Assembly (NCBI GenBank): GCA_023415845.1 | Contig: JAEZJB010000291.1 | Coordinates: 1-12,160 of the forward strand | Origin: Chloroflexota bacterium | GTDB taxonomy: Bacteria; Chloroflexota; Chloroflexia; Thermomicrobiales; UBA6265 | Direction: 5' to 3' | Length of the DNA stretch: 12,160 nt | Part shown: positions 6,410 to 12,160 of the stretch, piece by piece | How positions within the stretch are numbered: the stretch's first letter is position 1 | Layout of the letters: every line of letters begins with the position of its first letter | Made by a program: the position numbers and the translations under genes | The notes under the pieces: generated by a model | Told to the model about the DNA's origin: nothing | The model's database searches: none | Seen by the model: the letters and a program-made list of their open reading frames with translations, nothing else

Positions 6410-6661
6410 TCGTCAGCCCTGACACCTGCGCACATGATCTGGACTCTGCATTTGCCGTGGACCCGCAGGAAGCATAGTCCATCACGAACAGGTTCACCTC
6501 ACCATCGCGGAAATGGCCCATGCGCAACCGGCCATCTGCTCTCAACTGGCCCTCTGCCTCGCCAGTGGCCTCGTTCAGTGGACTGCACCGCTCGATCGTG
6601 CTTCCATGAGCGGACACGAGGCCGAATCGACCATCATCACGCCAAAGGCAGCGGAGGAACC
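6410..6661. other. Divergent promoter region between lipoprotein and enolase-family genes
   Basis: 252 bp between two diverging starts. The clearest symmetry is ACTGGC (6545-6550) against GCCAGT (6561-6566) with a 10-nt spacer. It overlaps a loose direct repeat (CAACCGGCCATCTGCTC-like at 6525 and CAACTGGCCCTCTGCCTC at 6543). A poor promoter-like pair, TTGCCG at 6452 and CATAGT at 6473, has a spacing of only 15. I see no gene that I can support in it. Confidence 0.35.
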
Positions 6662-7792
6662 ATGAAGATCACCCGGCTTGAAGTGGTGCGGGTAGGAGTG
6701 AACCACCGGGGCGACTGGCTCTTCGTTCGCCTCTGGACCGATGAGGGCATCTCCGGCATCGGCGAGGCATCGCATGGCGGACGTGCCGGGCGCGATGCCG
6801 TCGTCGCGGCCATCCTGACCGAGCAATGCGCCCCGGTGCTGGAAGGCCGTGATCCCCGCCAGGTTACCGCAGCCACCGCCGCCCTGTGGCCGATCGGCAC
6901 CGGCCGCGCAGGCACCACCGCCGTTTCCGCCTGCGAACAGGCACTCTGGGACCTCGCAGGCCAGGCGGCGAACCTCCCGGTCCATCGCATGCTGGGTGGC
7001 GCCGTGCGCACCCGCATCCCGCTCTACGCGAACATCAACCGTGCCACCACTGATCGAACACCCGCCGGCTTTGCGGCCAATGCGATCACGGCCGTCGCCG
7101 ATGGGTTCCCCGCCGTGAAGCTGGCCCCGTTCGACGGGATGTCGCAACCACGCATCCAGGAGCGAGACCAGCGACTGAAACTGCAGCATGGCCTCGATTG
7201 CGTGGCGGCCGTCCGCGACGCCGTCGGCCCGTACATTGAGGTTTTCGTCGACTGCCACTCGATGTTCGACGTCGCTTCTGCCCTGCGAGTCGCGACCGCG
7301 CTGCGATCCCTGGGCGTAACCTGGTTCGAAGAGCCGCTTCCCGACCACGATCTCGATGGCCTCGCCCGCCTCCGCGCCGCCACCCCCGACCTCCACCTGA
7401 TTGGCGGCGAAGAACGGTTCGGGCTGGAAGGATTCTGGCCTTATCTGAAAGCGGGTCTGTGGGACACGATCATGCCCGACGTCAAGCACTGCGGCGGCAT
7501 CGGTGCCCTCTGGACCATCGCCCAGGTCAGCGCCAGCCTCGGTGTGGCCGTTTCGCCCCACAACCCGAGCGGGCCGGTCTCGCTCGCGGCCAGCGCCCAG
7601 GTCGCGGCGGTCATGCCGGTTTTGCGCTACCTCGAGCACGCCTGGGGCGAAGTCGACTGGCGCCCCACCCTTGTGCGGCCAAACGAGCGGATTGTCGATG
7701 GCCACTATCTGCTGCCGGACGGCCCCGGTCTGGGCGTGATGCTGGACGAGGCCGTGGTGATGGCTCAGGCAACACCACTCGGCGGATTCTGA
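6662..7792 (+). CDS. Enolase superfamily enzyme, probable sugar-acid dehydratase (mandelate racemase group)
   Basis: 376 residues from ATG 6662, with GGAGGA just upstream (a rather short 3-nt gap); the N-terminus MKITRLEVVRV is typical of the family. Residues 1-115 are the capping domain and the rest the barrel. Metal ligands are D197, E223 (WFEEP) and E250 or E251 (GGEE). The catalytic dyad is D273 and H300 (PHNPSGP), with the same 27-residue spacing as Asp270/His297 of mandelate racemase. D197-C-H199 resembles the D-x-H of galactonate dehydratase, where the His acts as general acid, and K153 is followed by LAP rather than giving a KxK pair. This favours a DgoD-like acid-sugar dehydratase giving a 2-keto-3-deoxy acid, over a racemase or cycloisomerase. 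The exact substrate is not readable. Its 3' end overlaps the convergent thioredoxin gene by 28 bp. Confidence 0.88.
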   Translation: MKITRLEVVRVGVNHRGDWLFVRLWTDEGISGIGEASHGGRAGRDAVVAAILTEQCAPVLEGRDPRQVTAATAALWPIGTGRAGTTAVSACEQALWDLAGQAANLPVHRMLGGAVRTRIPLYANINRATTDRTPAGFAANAITAVADGFPAVKLAPFDGMSQPRIQERDQRLKLQHGLDCVAAVRDAVGPYIEVFVDCHSMFDVASALRVATALRSLGVTWFEEPLPDHDLDGLARLRAATPDLHLIGGEERFGLEGFWPYLKAGLWDTIMPDVKHCGGIGALWTIAQVSASLGVAVSPHNPSGPVSLAASAQVAAVMPVLRYLEHAWGEVDWRPTLVRPNERIVDGHYLLPDGPGLGVMLDEAVVMAQATPLGGF

Positions 7793-9288
7793 CCATTTTC
7801 CAGCCCGGATCGGCTCACCGCCGACGTGGCCGCTCCGTGCCGCAACAGGGACATCACCTGGTCGGCCCCATGTGCCACCGGGGTGACGACGCGCCCCGCC
7901 GCATCGATTCGCAGGGCCGACGGCGTCCCGCGCGAGCCAAACCGGGCGCGAATATTCGCCCCACCGTCGATCAGCACGGTCGAGGCAAATCCTTCCTCCC
8001 GAATGGCCTCCTCCTGGCCATTCGACACGATGACCAGGTGCGGGGCATCGGCCGGGCGGCTGGCTTCCCAGGCCAGCAGGTCAGGCGCCAGACGCCGGCA
8101 GTACCCACAGGTCGGGCTCCAGAACAGAAGGAACGCCTCCCGGCCGGTCGGGATTCCGGCGAAGGTCGTGCCGTCCAGTGTCGCGAGCGGCAACGCCGGC
8201 ACTGAATCGCCAATGCCAACCACACCCTCCGGATTCGCCGTGGCCTGCCCACTGCGCGGCAAGGTTTCCTCGACCAGCGCGGTCACCGCATTCGCCCCGG
8301 CCGCCACCGCTGAGCCGATCGTTCCATCCGAGCGCACGACGACCGCGCTCGGCGTCGACTCGACCCCAAACGACTTGTTGACCTCCCGCCCGTCCTGGAT
8401 CAGTACCCGGCTGAGGCCATGCTGGCGAGCCTTCTCCTCATTGGCGACCACCGAGCCGCGTGAAATCACCACCAGGTCGATCTGCTTGCCTGCCCGTTCC
8501 TGCCAGTTCGGGATCTGGGCCAGGATGCGCTGGCACGGCTCGCAGCCAGGATTGGTGAAGAAGAGCAGCAGCGTTCGGCCCGGCGCCCGCAAGGCAGTCA
8601 GGGAAGTGGGCTCGCCGCTGAGGTCGGGCAACGTGAATTCTGGCGCCCGGGCCCCGATCGGCAGCCCCGCCACTTTTTCACCCGCCGCCGGCGCCGGAGC
8701 GGTCGCGATGCCGGCGGCGGTCTCCAGCGCGTCGAGCCGATCCAGGATGCGCCCGTTCTGGGCCATCAACTGCGTCACCAGCCATCCGAGCAGGACGATG
8801 GCCCCCGCCATGACAATGCCACCGACAAGCACCACCATCTCGAATCCGGTCCGATCAGCGATCCAGCCGCCCAGGCTCACGCCCGGATCACCCCAGCCGG
8901 CCATGACGATGAACAGGGCGATCAGCGCGAGCAGGCCATTGCGCAGGATGGTGCGCGGGCCGGCTGGCTCCGAATGCAACTGGCCGAAACAATGGCAGTC
9001 CGGCGTGCGTCCCTGGCGCAGGTTCCAGGCAATGCCGCCGATGAAGACGAGCATCAGCAGCATCGCGCTGAGGGCCGCCCACCATGCGGTGGAGACCGGC
9101 AGCAACCCGAGTCCCAGCAGGAGTTCGACGATCGGCAGGCCGAGCCCAGCCACCGGCACGAGGTTCCGGGGTATCCCAAATCCCCGCATTGCTTCGCGCG
9201 AGCCCTCGAGGTCGGCAAACTTGCCGTAGGCCGCAACCAGCAACACACCAGACAGCACCAGCCGCGCCAGCAGCAGCAGGATATCCAT
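7765..9288 (-). CDS. MauE-like membrane domain fused to two thioredoxin-like domains
   Basis: 507 residues from ATG 9288 (GAAGGTGAG about 10 nt upstream). Residues 1-135 are a MauE/DoxX-type redox membrane domain with spans near 4-22, 45-63, 69-87 and 114-131 and the motif D-C98-H-C100-F-G. A fifth span lies at 152-173 and a short helical linker follows. Residues 207-345 form a TlpA/AhpC-TSA-like domain with C249-E-P-C252 and cis-Pro313 (STPSAVV). Residues 357-483 form a second thioredoxin-like domain with C394-G-Y-C397 and cis-Pro456 (GTPSALR). Five spans would place both thioredoxin domains outside the membrane. MauE and MauD are separate proteins in methylamine dehydrogenase maturation, where they handle disulfides; here the functions are joined and one module is doubled. 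Role: probably passing electrons or disulfides between the membrane and extracytoplasmic proteins. Direction and partners are unknown. Confidence 0.9.
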   Translation of the reverse strand: MDILLLLARLVLSGVLLVAAYGKFADLEGSREAMRGFGIPRNLVPVAGLGLPIVELLLGLGLLPVSTAWWAALSAMLLMLVFIGGIAWNLRQGRTPDCHCFGQLHSEPAGPRTILRNGLLALIALFIVMAGWGDPGVSLGGWIADRTGFEMVVLVGGIVMAGAIVLLGWLVTQLMAQNGRILDRLDALETAAGIATAPAPAAGEKVAGLPIGARAPEFTLPDLSGEPTSLTALRAPGRTLLLFFTNPGCEPCQRILAQIPNWQERAGKQIDLVVISRGSVVANEEKARQHGLSRVLIQDGREVNKSFGVESTPSAVVVRSDGTIGSAVAAGANAVTALVEETLPRSGQATANPEGVVGIGDSVPALPLATLDGTTFAGIPTGREAFLLFWSPTCGYCRRLAPDLLAWEASRPADAPHLVIVSNGQEEAIREEGFASTVLIDGGANIRARFGSRGTPSALRIDAAGRVVTPVAHGADQVMSLLRHGAATSAVSRSGLENGQNPPSGVA

Positions 9289-9790
9289 CGTTTGCGCTCA
9301 CCTTCAGGAAGTCGATGTTCGGCAGCCTCACGCACGCTACCCGGCGATGACGCTCCTCCTGCACACGATACCAGCCCCGCCATCGTCCGCGCCGCCCCGA
9401 CAGGCCATCCACCCTGACGCACCGCCTCACTAGCCCCAGCGGATGAACCCGCCTGCCGCAACCGATCGAATCGCCTGTAGGATGGGGACGGTGAAACGCC
9501 CTGTGCGGGGTGCTTCAGCAACGGGACCTTGAGCCAATCAATCGGGATAACTGGATAATCCGCGCCACTTCCATTTCGGGCACCCAGGCTGCACGATGGA
9601 AAGATGGGGATGCCGTGCACGAGGCTCCTCCCTGAGCGTGGCATCGGTCCTCGTTCTCCCGCCGACGGTGGCTTGTGCCAGTCGTGTCGGATTGCCGACA
9701 GTCTTCCGCCGCAAACCAGCATTACAGCGAGAGGGGGTGACGCAGCCACAGACACTGACTGCCGTCTTCACGTGATCAGGAGAAAGCCCC
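9289..9790. other. 502-bp intergenic region, divergent, no supported gene
   Basis: This lies between the start of the thioredoxin-fusion gene (-) and that of the LPXTG-like protein (+). Open frames crossing it have no ribosome site and odd composition, so I regard none as real. A weak promoter candidate for the rightward unit is TTGAGC (9529-9534) and GATAAT (9554-9559) with a long 19-nt spacer, which would leave a leader of over 200 nt. No other structure stands out. Confidence 0.4.
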
Positions 9791-10279
9791 ATGTCGCGGA
9801 TCCATCGCCTCTTGTCCATCACCGTCCTCGCCCTGCTGGCTGCGCTGTCCATGCAGGCTGGCTCGGCCCAGATGATGCATTTCTCGCTCGACATCACGAT
9901 CGAAACCGAAGACGGCTCGGCCATCCCGGCCGGCACCGTCTGCATCGACAGCGTCACTGGTGGCCAAACCTGCCAGGACATTCCGGATGGCACCCCCTCG
10001 GGCCGCGACTTCCTCTTCACCGGCCTGCCCGACGGCGAGCACACCATCACCGTCAATGCCGGTGACTATCTCGAAGCAGTTGACTACGCCGATGCTGGCG
10101 ATCCGGCCACCGAAGTCACCATCGTGCTCTACATGGAAGAGACACCAACCGACCTCCCGAACACGGGTGCCGGGATCACCGCTGACTCCAATGGCATGCT
10201 TGCCAGCCTCCTGATCACCAGCGCCACCGTCGTCGCCCTCGCGTCAACCATCGTGCGCCGCCCCCTGACCCGTCGCTAA
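9791..10279 (+). CDS. LPXTG-type cell-surface anchored protein
   Basis: 162 residues; the start is fixed by AGGAGA about 7 nt upstream. Residues 1-26 are a Sec signal peptide (MSRIHRLL, then a hydrophobic stretch, AGSAQ). Residues 30-115 look like a small beta-sandwich: DITIETEDGSAIPAGTVCID, then FTGLPDGEHTITVNAGDY, then TIVLYM, similar to SpaA or carboxypeptidase-regulatory-like folds, with a Cys51/Cys61 pair. The C-terminus is a complete sorting signal: L122-P-N-T-G126, a hydrophobic span (about 136-154) and a basic tail RRPLTRR. A sortase would cut between T and G and link the protein to the wall; no sortase gene is in the window. It is followed after 25 bp by a Tat-exported protein, probably in the same transcript. 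The domain resemblance is by pattern only. Confidence 0.85.
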   Translation: MSRIHRLLSITVLALLAALSMQAGSAQMMHFSLDITIETEDGSAIPAGTVCIDSVTGGQTCQDIPDGTPSGRDFLFTGLPDGEHTITVNAGDYLEAVDYADAGDPATEVTIVLYMEETPTDLPNTGAGITADSNGMLASLLITSATVVALASTIVRRPLTRR

Positions 10280-10304
10280 CCAACCATCAAGGAGAGACCC
10301 TGTC

Positions 10305-10982
10305 ATGGACCCACGCCGCTTCGATCGCCTGACCCAATCGCTGTCCGGCCGCGCCAACCGCCGCTCGATGTTCAAGCTCGGTGGCGCCGGACTCGCCGCA
10401 ACCGTGCTTGGCTCGCTGGGGCTCGGCAGCGCCTCGGCCCGGCAGGCCGGTGGTGCTCCCTTCACCGTGATTCGCACCTACAAGCTCGAAGGAACCTACG
10501 ATCAGGTCACCCAGGCCATCAACTCCGGCTACCTGCCCACCCTTCAGCAGGAACCTGGCTATCTTGGCTATAGCCTGGTCACCACGTCCGAAACCGAAAT
10601 CACGACCATTGCCACCTTCGCCAGCCAGGCCGACTACGACAACGCCTCGGCAGACGAGGGCGACTGGGTGGCCCAGAACCTGGCGCAATACCTGCCCGCC
10701 CCTGCCACCGTGCAGAAGGGCAACGCCGTGATCTGGACGGTCAACACGGACGAGGTCTGCGGTGATGGACCGGCCCCGACCGAGGCTCCCGCCACAGAAG
10801 CCCCAACCGAAGAACCGTGTACCGGCATCGGTTGTACCTGTAACGGTGGTGTCGAAGGCGCGTGTGACGAGGGTCTGGTCTGCTGCCAGAGCCAGATGGG
10901 TGGCGGCCCGATCCCGGGCGGCGAGGGCATGTGCGCCGCCGAGGATGCCTGCGGCGACGGTGACGCCACGCCGGTGTCATAG
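10305..10982 (+). CDS. Tat-exported protein with ABM-like domain and Cys-rich tail
   Basis: 225 residues; AAGGAGAG (10289-10296) lies 8 nt before the ATG. The leader MDPRRFDRLTQSLSGRA is followed by a twin-arginine motif R19-R-S-M-F-K24 and a hydrophobic stretch to about 46 (SASA), so export in a folded state is likely. Residues 52-150 resemble the antibiotic-biosynthesis-monooxygenase (ABM) ferredoxin-like fold: FTVIRTYKLEG, a helix, GYLGYSLVTTSETEITTIATF, then a helix. After a TEAP-rich linker (158-170) comes a Cys-rich tail with eight cysteines (172, 177, 179, 187, 193, 194, 210, 216) in the style of a small knotted domain (GLVCC, EGMC). Cys152 is extra. It is probably co-transcribed with the LPXTG-like gene. 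Function is unknown: the ABM assignment is by shape, and a heme- or small-molecule-binding role is only a guess. Confidence 0.82.
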   Translation: MDPRRFDRLTQSLSGRANRRSMFKLGGAGLAATVLGSLGLGSASARQAGGAPFTVIRTYKLEGTYDQVTQAINSGYLPTLQQEPGYLGYSLVTTSETEITTIATFASQADYDNASADEGDWVAQNLAQYLPAPATVQKGNAVIWTVNTDEVCGDGPAPTEAPATEAPTEEPCTGIGCTCNGGVEGACDEGLVCCQSQMGGGPIPGGEGMCAAEDACGDGDATPVS

Positions 10983-11038
10983 CACTCCGAACATCGGAAT
11001 TCCGGACTCGCTCAATCTTCAGGAGTAGCCGGAAACGC

Positions 11039-11068
11039 AGAGAGCTGGCGCCATGGCGCCAGCTCTCT
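11039..11068. terminator. 30-nt perfect palindrome, probable terminator
   Basis: The block AGAGAGCTGGCGCCA and its exact mirror complement form a fully symmetric 30-nt palindrome, able to fold into a 13-bp stem with a CATG loop. It begins 57 nt after the stop of the Cys-rich protein gene. The RNA would end in CUCUCUU, a weak U-tract, so termination is plausible; the same symmetry would also suit a dimeric regulator. A weak promoter-like pair, TTGCTG (11068) and TGTATT (11091) with 17-nt spacing, starts at its right edge. Confidence 0.6.
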
Positions 11069-11153
11069 TGCTGTCATTGGGCCGACGGGTTGTATTTGGC
11101 GGTAACGACCGGCACAATGGAACACCTGTTCTGATTGCATCCGGAGAGGTCTC

Positions 11154-11537
11154 ATGCCAGTCGCCGATCATCTGCTCGCACCGGTCCGCTCGCTCGTGCT
11201 CGACCTCCCTGGCGTCGAAGAGGTCGGTGAAGGCTCGGTCGGTGATCCGGTCTGGAAGGTACGAGGCAAGATCTTCGTGATGCAACACGGCCACGAAGGG
11301 CGACCGAGTCTCTGGTTCAAGGCCCCGGCAGGCATGCAGGAAGCGCTGGTGTCCCAGCAGCCTGACCTCTGGTTCCGTCCCCCATATGTGGGCAACAAAG
11401 GTTGGGTAGGAGTCTGGCTGGATAAGGATCTCCCCTGGCCTGAGGTGCTCGACCACATCGAGGAAGCCTGGGAGATGACCGCCAGCAAGACCCAGGTGAA
11501 GCAGCGGGCCGCCGCCCCGCCGGATGCCCGGCCATGA
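11154..11537 (+). CDS. MmcQ/YjbR-like protein, first of a tandem pair
   Basis: 127 residues; GGAGAGG lies a few bases upstream of the ATG at 11154. The sequence matches the pattern of the MmcQ/YjbR family (PF04237-like): PGVEEVGEG, then DPVWKVRGKIFVM (31-43), the strand SLWFKAP (52-58), RPPYVGNKGWVGVWL (75-89), and the last helix PWPEVLDHIEEAWEM (94-108). Family members are small proteins with a DNA-binding-like fold (CyaY-like) and unproven function. The C-terminal 15 residues are a loose tail. The stop overlaps the start of the next gene (ATGA), so the pair is translationally coupled. Confidence 0.82.
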   Translation: MPVADHLLAPVRSLVLDLPGVEEVGEGSVGDPVWKVRGKIFVMQHGHEGRPSLWFKAPAGMQEALVSQQPDLWFRPPYVGNKGWVGVWLDKDLPWPEVLDHIEEAWEMTASKTQVKQRAAAPPDARP

Positions 11538-11962
11538 CGAGCACCCTGTCAGCATCCCAGGTGGCCGTGCTGGAGACGCTCCGCGATATTTGCCTGAACT
11601 ACCCGCAGACCTCCGAGGAAATCAAGTGGGAGAACCCGGTCTTTCTGGTTCACGGCAGGATCTTCGTGCTCGTGTCGGCTGGAGACGATGATCGGATGGC
11701 GATCTGGGTGAAGGCCGGCAAGGGCGTTCAGGAAGCCTTCGTCGGCGCCGATTCGGAGCGGTACTTCCGTCCACCTTATTTCGGGCCGAAGGGCTGGCTC
11801 GGGGCCTGGCTCTCGGCCAGCAGCCAGCCGATCTGGCCGGTAATCGAAGACCTGATTGACGAAAGCTTCCGCCTGGTCGCCCCGAAGCGAGTCGTCGCCC
11901 TTCTCGAGCAACCGCGTCCATCCGATGGGTCCACCCCGCTGCCCGGATCGTTGCCAGGGTAG
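11534..11962 (+). CDS. MmcQ/YjbR-like protein, second of a tandem pair
   Basis: 142 residues, starting within the stop codon of the previous gene (ATGA overlap). It has the same order of motifs: EEIKWENPVFLVHGRIFVL (28-46), MAIWVKAG (55-62), RPPYFGPKGWLGAWL (79-93) and a C-terminal helix (VIEDLIDESFRLVAPKR, 103-119). Shared residues RPPY-G-KGW-G-WL show that it is a paralogue of the first, but overall identity is modest, so the duplication is old. The N-terminus is longer and the tail is Pro-rich (PRPSDGSTPLPG). It could form a heterodimer with the first. Function is not known. Confidence 0.82.
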   Translation: MTSTLSASQVAVLETLRDICLNYPQTSEEIKWENPVFLVHGRIFVLVSAGDDDRMAIWVKAGKGVQEAFVGADSERYFRPPYFGPKGWLGAWLSASSQPIWPVIEDLIDESFRLVAPKRVVALLEQPRPSDGSTPLPGSLPG

Positions 11963-11971
11963 CCACGGAGC

Positions 11972-11995
11972 GTGCCCGCCATGATCCGGCGGCAC
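11972..11995. terminator. Hairpin between convergent genes
   Basis: GTGC (11972-11975) with GCAC (11992-11995) and CGCC (11977-11980) with GGCG (11988-11991) form an 8-bp stem with one bulged C and a 7-nt loop. It sits in the 40-bp gap between the second YjbR-like gene and the convergent gene at the right edge. There is no T-run, so it is a weak terminator candidate. Confidence 0.35.
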
Positions 11996-12002
11996 AGGAG
12001 GT

Positions 12003-12160
12003 TCAGGCGTGCTCCAGCGCCTGCTGCAACAGGGACCGGCGCAATGCGTCAGGCTCGGTCGATTCCAGGTCGCGCAGCAGCGAAATCAGGTCAGGGTCAC
12101 GACTCACGACAACTTGCATCGCGACGAGTCCATAGAGATCGAGCAGACCGGTGGTCCGGA
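12003..12160 (-). CDS. Hypothetical protein, C-terminal end (gene enters from right edge)
   Basis: The last 51 codons of a leftward gene, ending in TGA at 12005-12003; the start lies outside the window. The visible part (RTTGLLDLYGLVAMQVVV, then SRDPDLISLLRDLESTEPDA, then LRRSLLQQALEHA) is open throughout and looks like three amphipathic helices with a Leu-rich periodicity, consistent with the end of a helical soluble protein. That is too little to name a family. Confidence 0.55.
   Translation of the reverse strand, partial: RTTGLLDLYGLVAMQVVVSRDPDLISLLRDLESTEPDALRRSLLQQALEHA

Noticed and set aside
6410..6617. A minus-strand open frame with partly protein-like stretches (GHFRDGEVNLFVMDYASCG) upstream of the lipoprotein gene.
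   Set aside because: There is no convincing ribosome site, no recognisable family, and the frame runs on into the lipoprotein gene in a different frame. It is more likely chance, though a decayed gene cannot be excluded.
9476..9500. Possible tRNA T-arm (GATCGAATC near 9460) in the intergenic region.
   Set aside because: There is no TTCGA loop, no anticodon arm and no acceptor stem around it.
9507..9565. Resemblance to a TPP riboswitch: GGGGTGC at about 9507 and CTGGATAAT at 9551, with spacing close to that of known thi boxes.
   Set aside because: The CTGAGA core is absent (only TTGAGC, out of place), the CTGG is not followed by the matching CCAG, the ACCC element is missing, and the downstream gene is not a thiamine gene. 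A covariance-model search would settle it; I expect no hit.
9538..10056. Long minus-strand open frames opposite the LPXTG-like and Cys-rich protein genes.
   Set aside because: They have no ribosome site and lie antisense to genes with signal peptides and recognised motifs; GC-rich DNA gives such frames routinely.

Overview
This is a GC-rich bacterial chromosome fragment. It most likely comes from Chloroflexota of the Thermomicrobia/Thermomicrobiales type. That is an inference from style: the exported protein at 10305 has a leader of the kind MDPRRFDRLT plus a twin-arginine segment, one lipoprotein has a long Pro/Thr-rich linker, and one surface protein ends in an LPXTG-like sorting signal, which suits a monoderm envelope. 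No rRNA, tRNA or other taxonomic marker is present.

Layout. Positions 1-482 (-) hold the N-terminal part of an unrecognised gene running off the left edge, with its Shine-Dalgarno inside a hairpin. 597-1259 (-) is a secreted protein of unknown function. 1546-4729 (+) is an ABC-2 type exporter operon (ATPase and two permeases of the COG4586/COG4587/COG3694 type). A roughly 480-bp unit, a GIY-YIG nuclease gene between inverted REP-like palindromes, sits between the two permease genes. 4912-5100 (+) is a small YHS-domain protein, separated from the convergent beta-lactamase-like lipoprotein gene (5198-6409, -) by a perfect 18-bp hairpin. 6662-7792 (+) is an enolase-superfamily enzyme that looks like a sugar-acid dehydratase. 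It overlaps tail to tail with 7765-9288 (-), a MauE-like membrane domain fused to two thioredoxin-like domains. 9791-10982 (+) is a two-gene unit for cell-surface proteins: an LPNTG-anchored protein and a Tat-exported protein with an ABM-like domain and a Cys-rich tail. 11154-11962 (+) is a tandem pair of MmcQ/YjbR-like genes. 12003-12160 (-) is the C-terminal end of an unrecognised gene.

How the genes relate. The three ABC genes should form one exporter of unknown substrate. The other genes are short units with no shared pathway, but many products act outside the membrane: the secreted protein, the lipoprotein, the redox protein, the LPXTG protein and the Cys-rich protein. The extracytoplasmic thioredoxin protein could serve Cys-containing exported proteins such as the one at 10305; this is only suggested by co-location. 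The most unusual element is the palindrome-flanked GIY-YIG unit, whose two palindromes differ by paired, compensatory changes.
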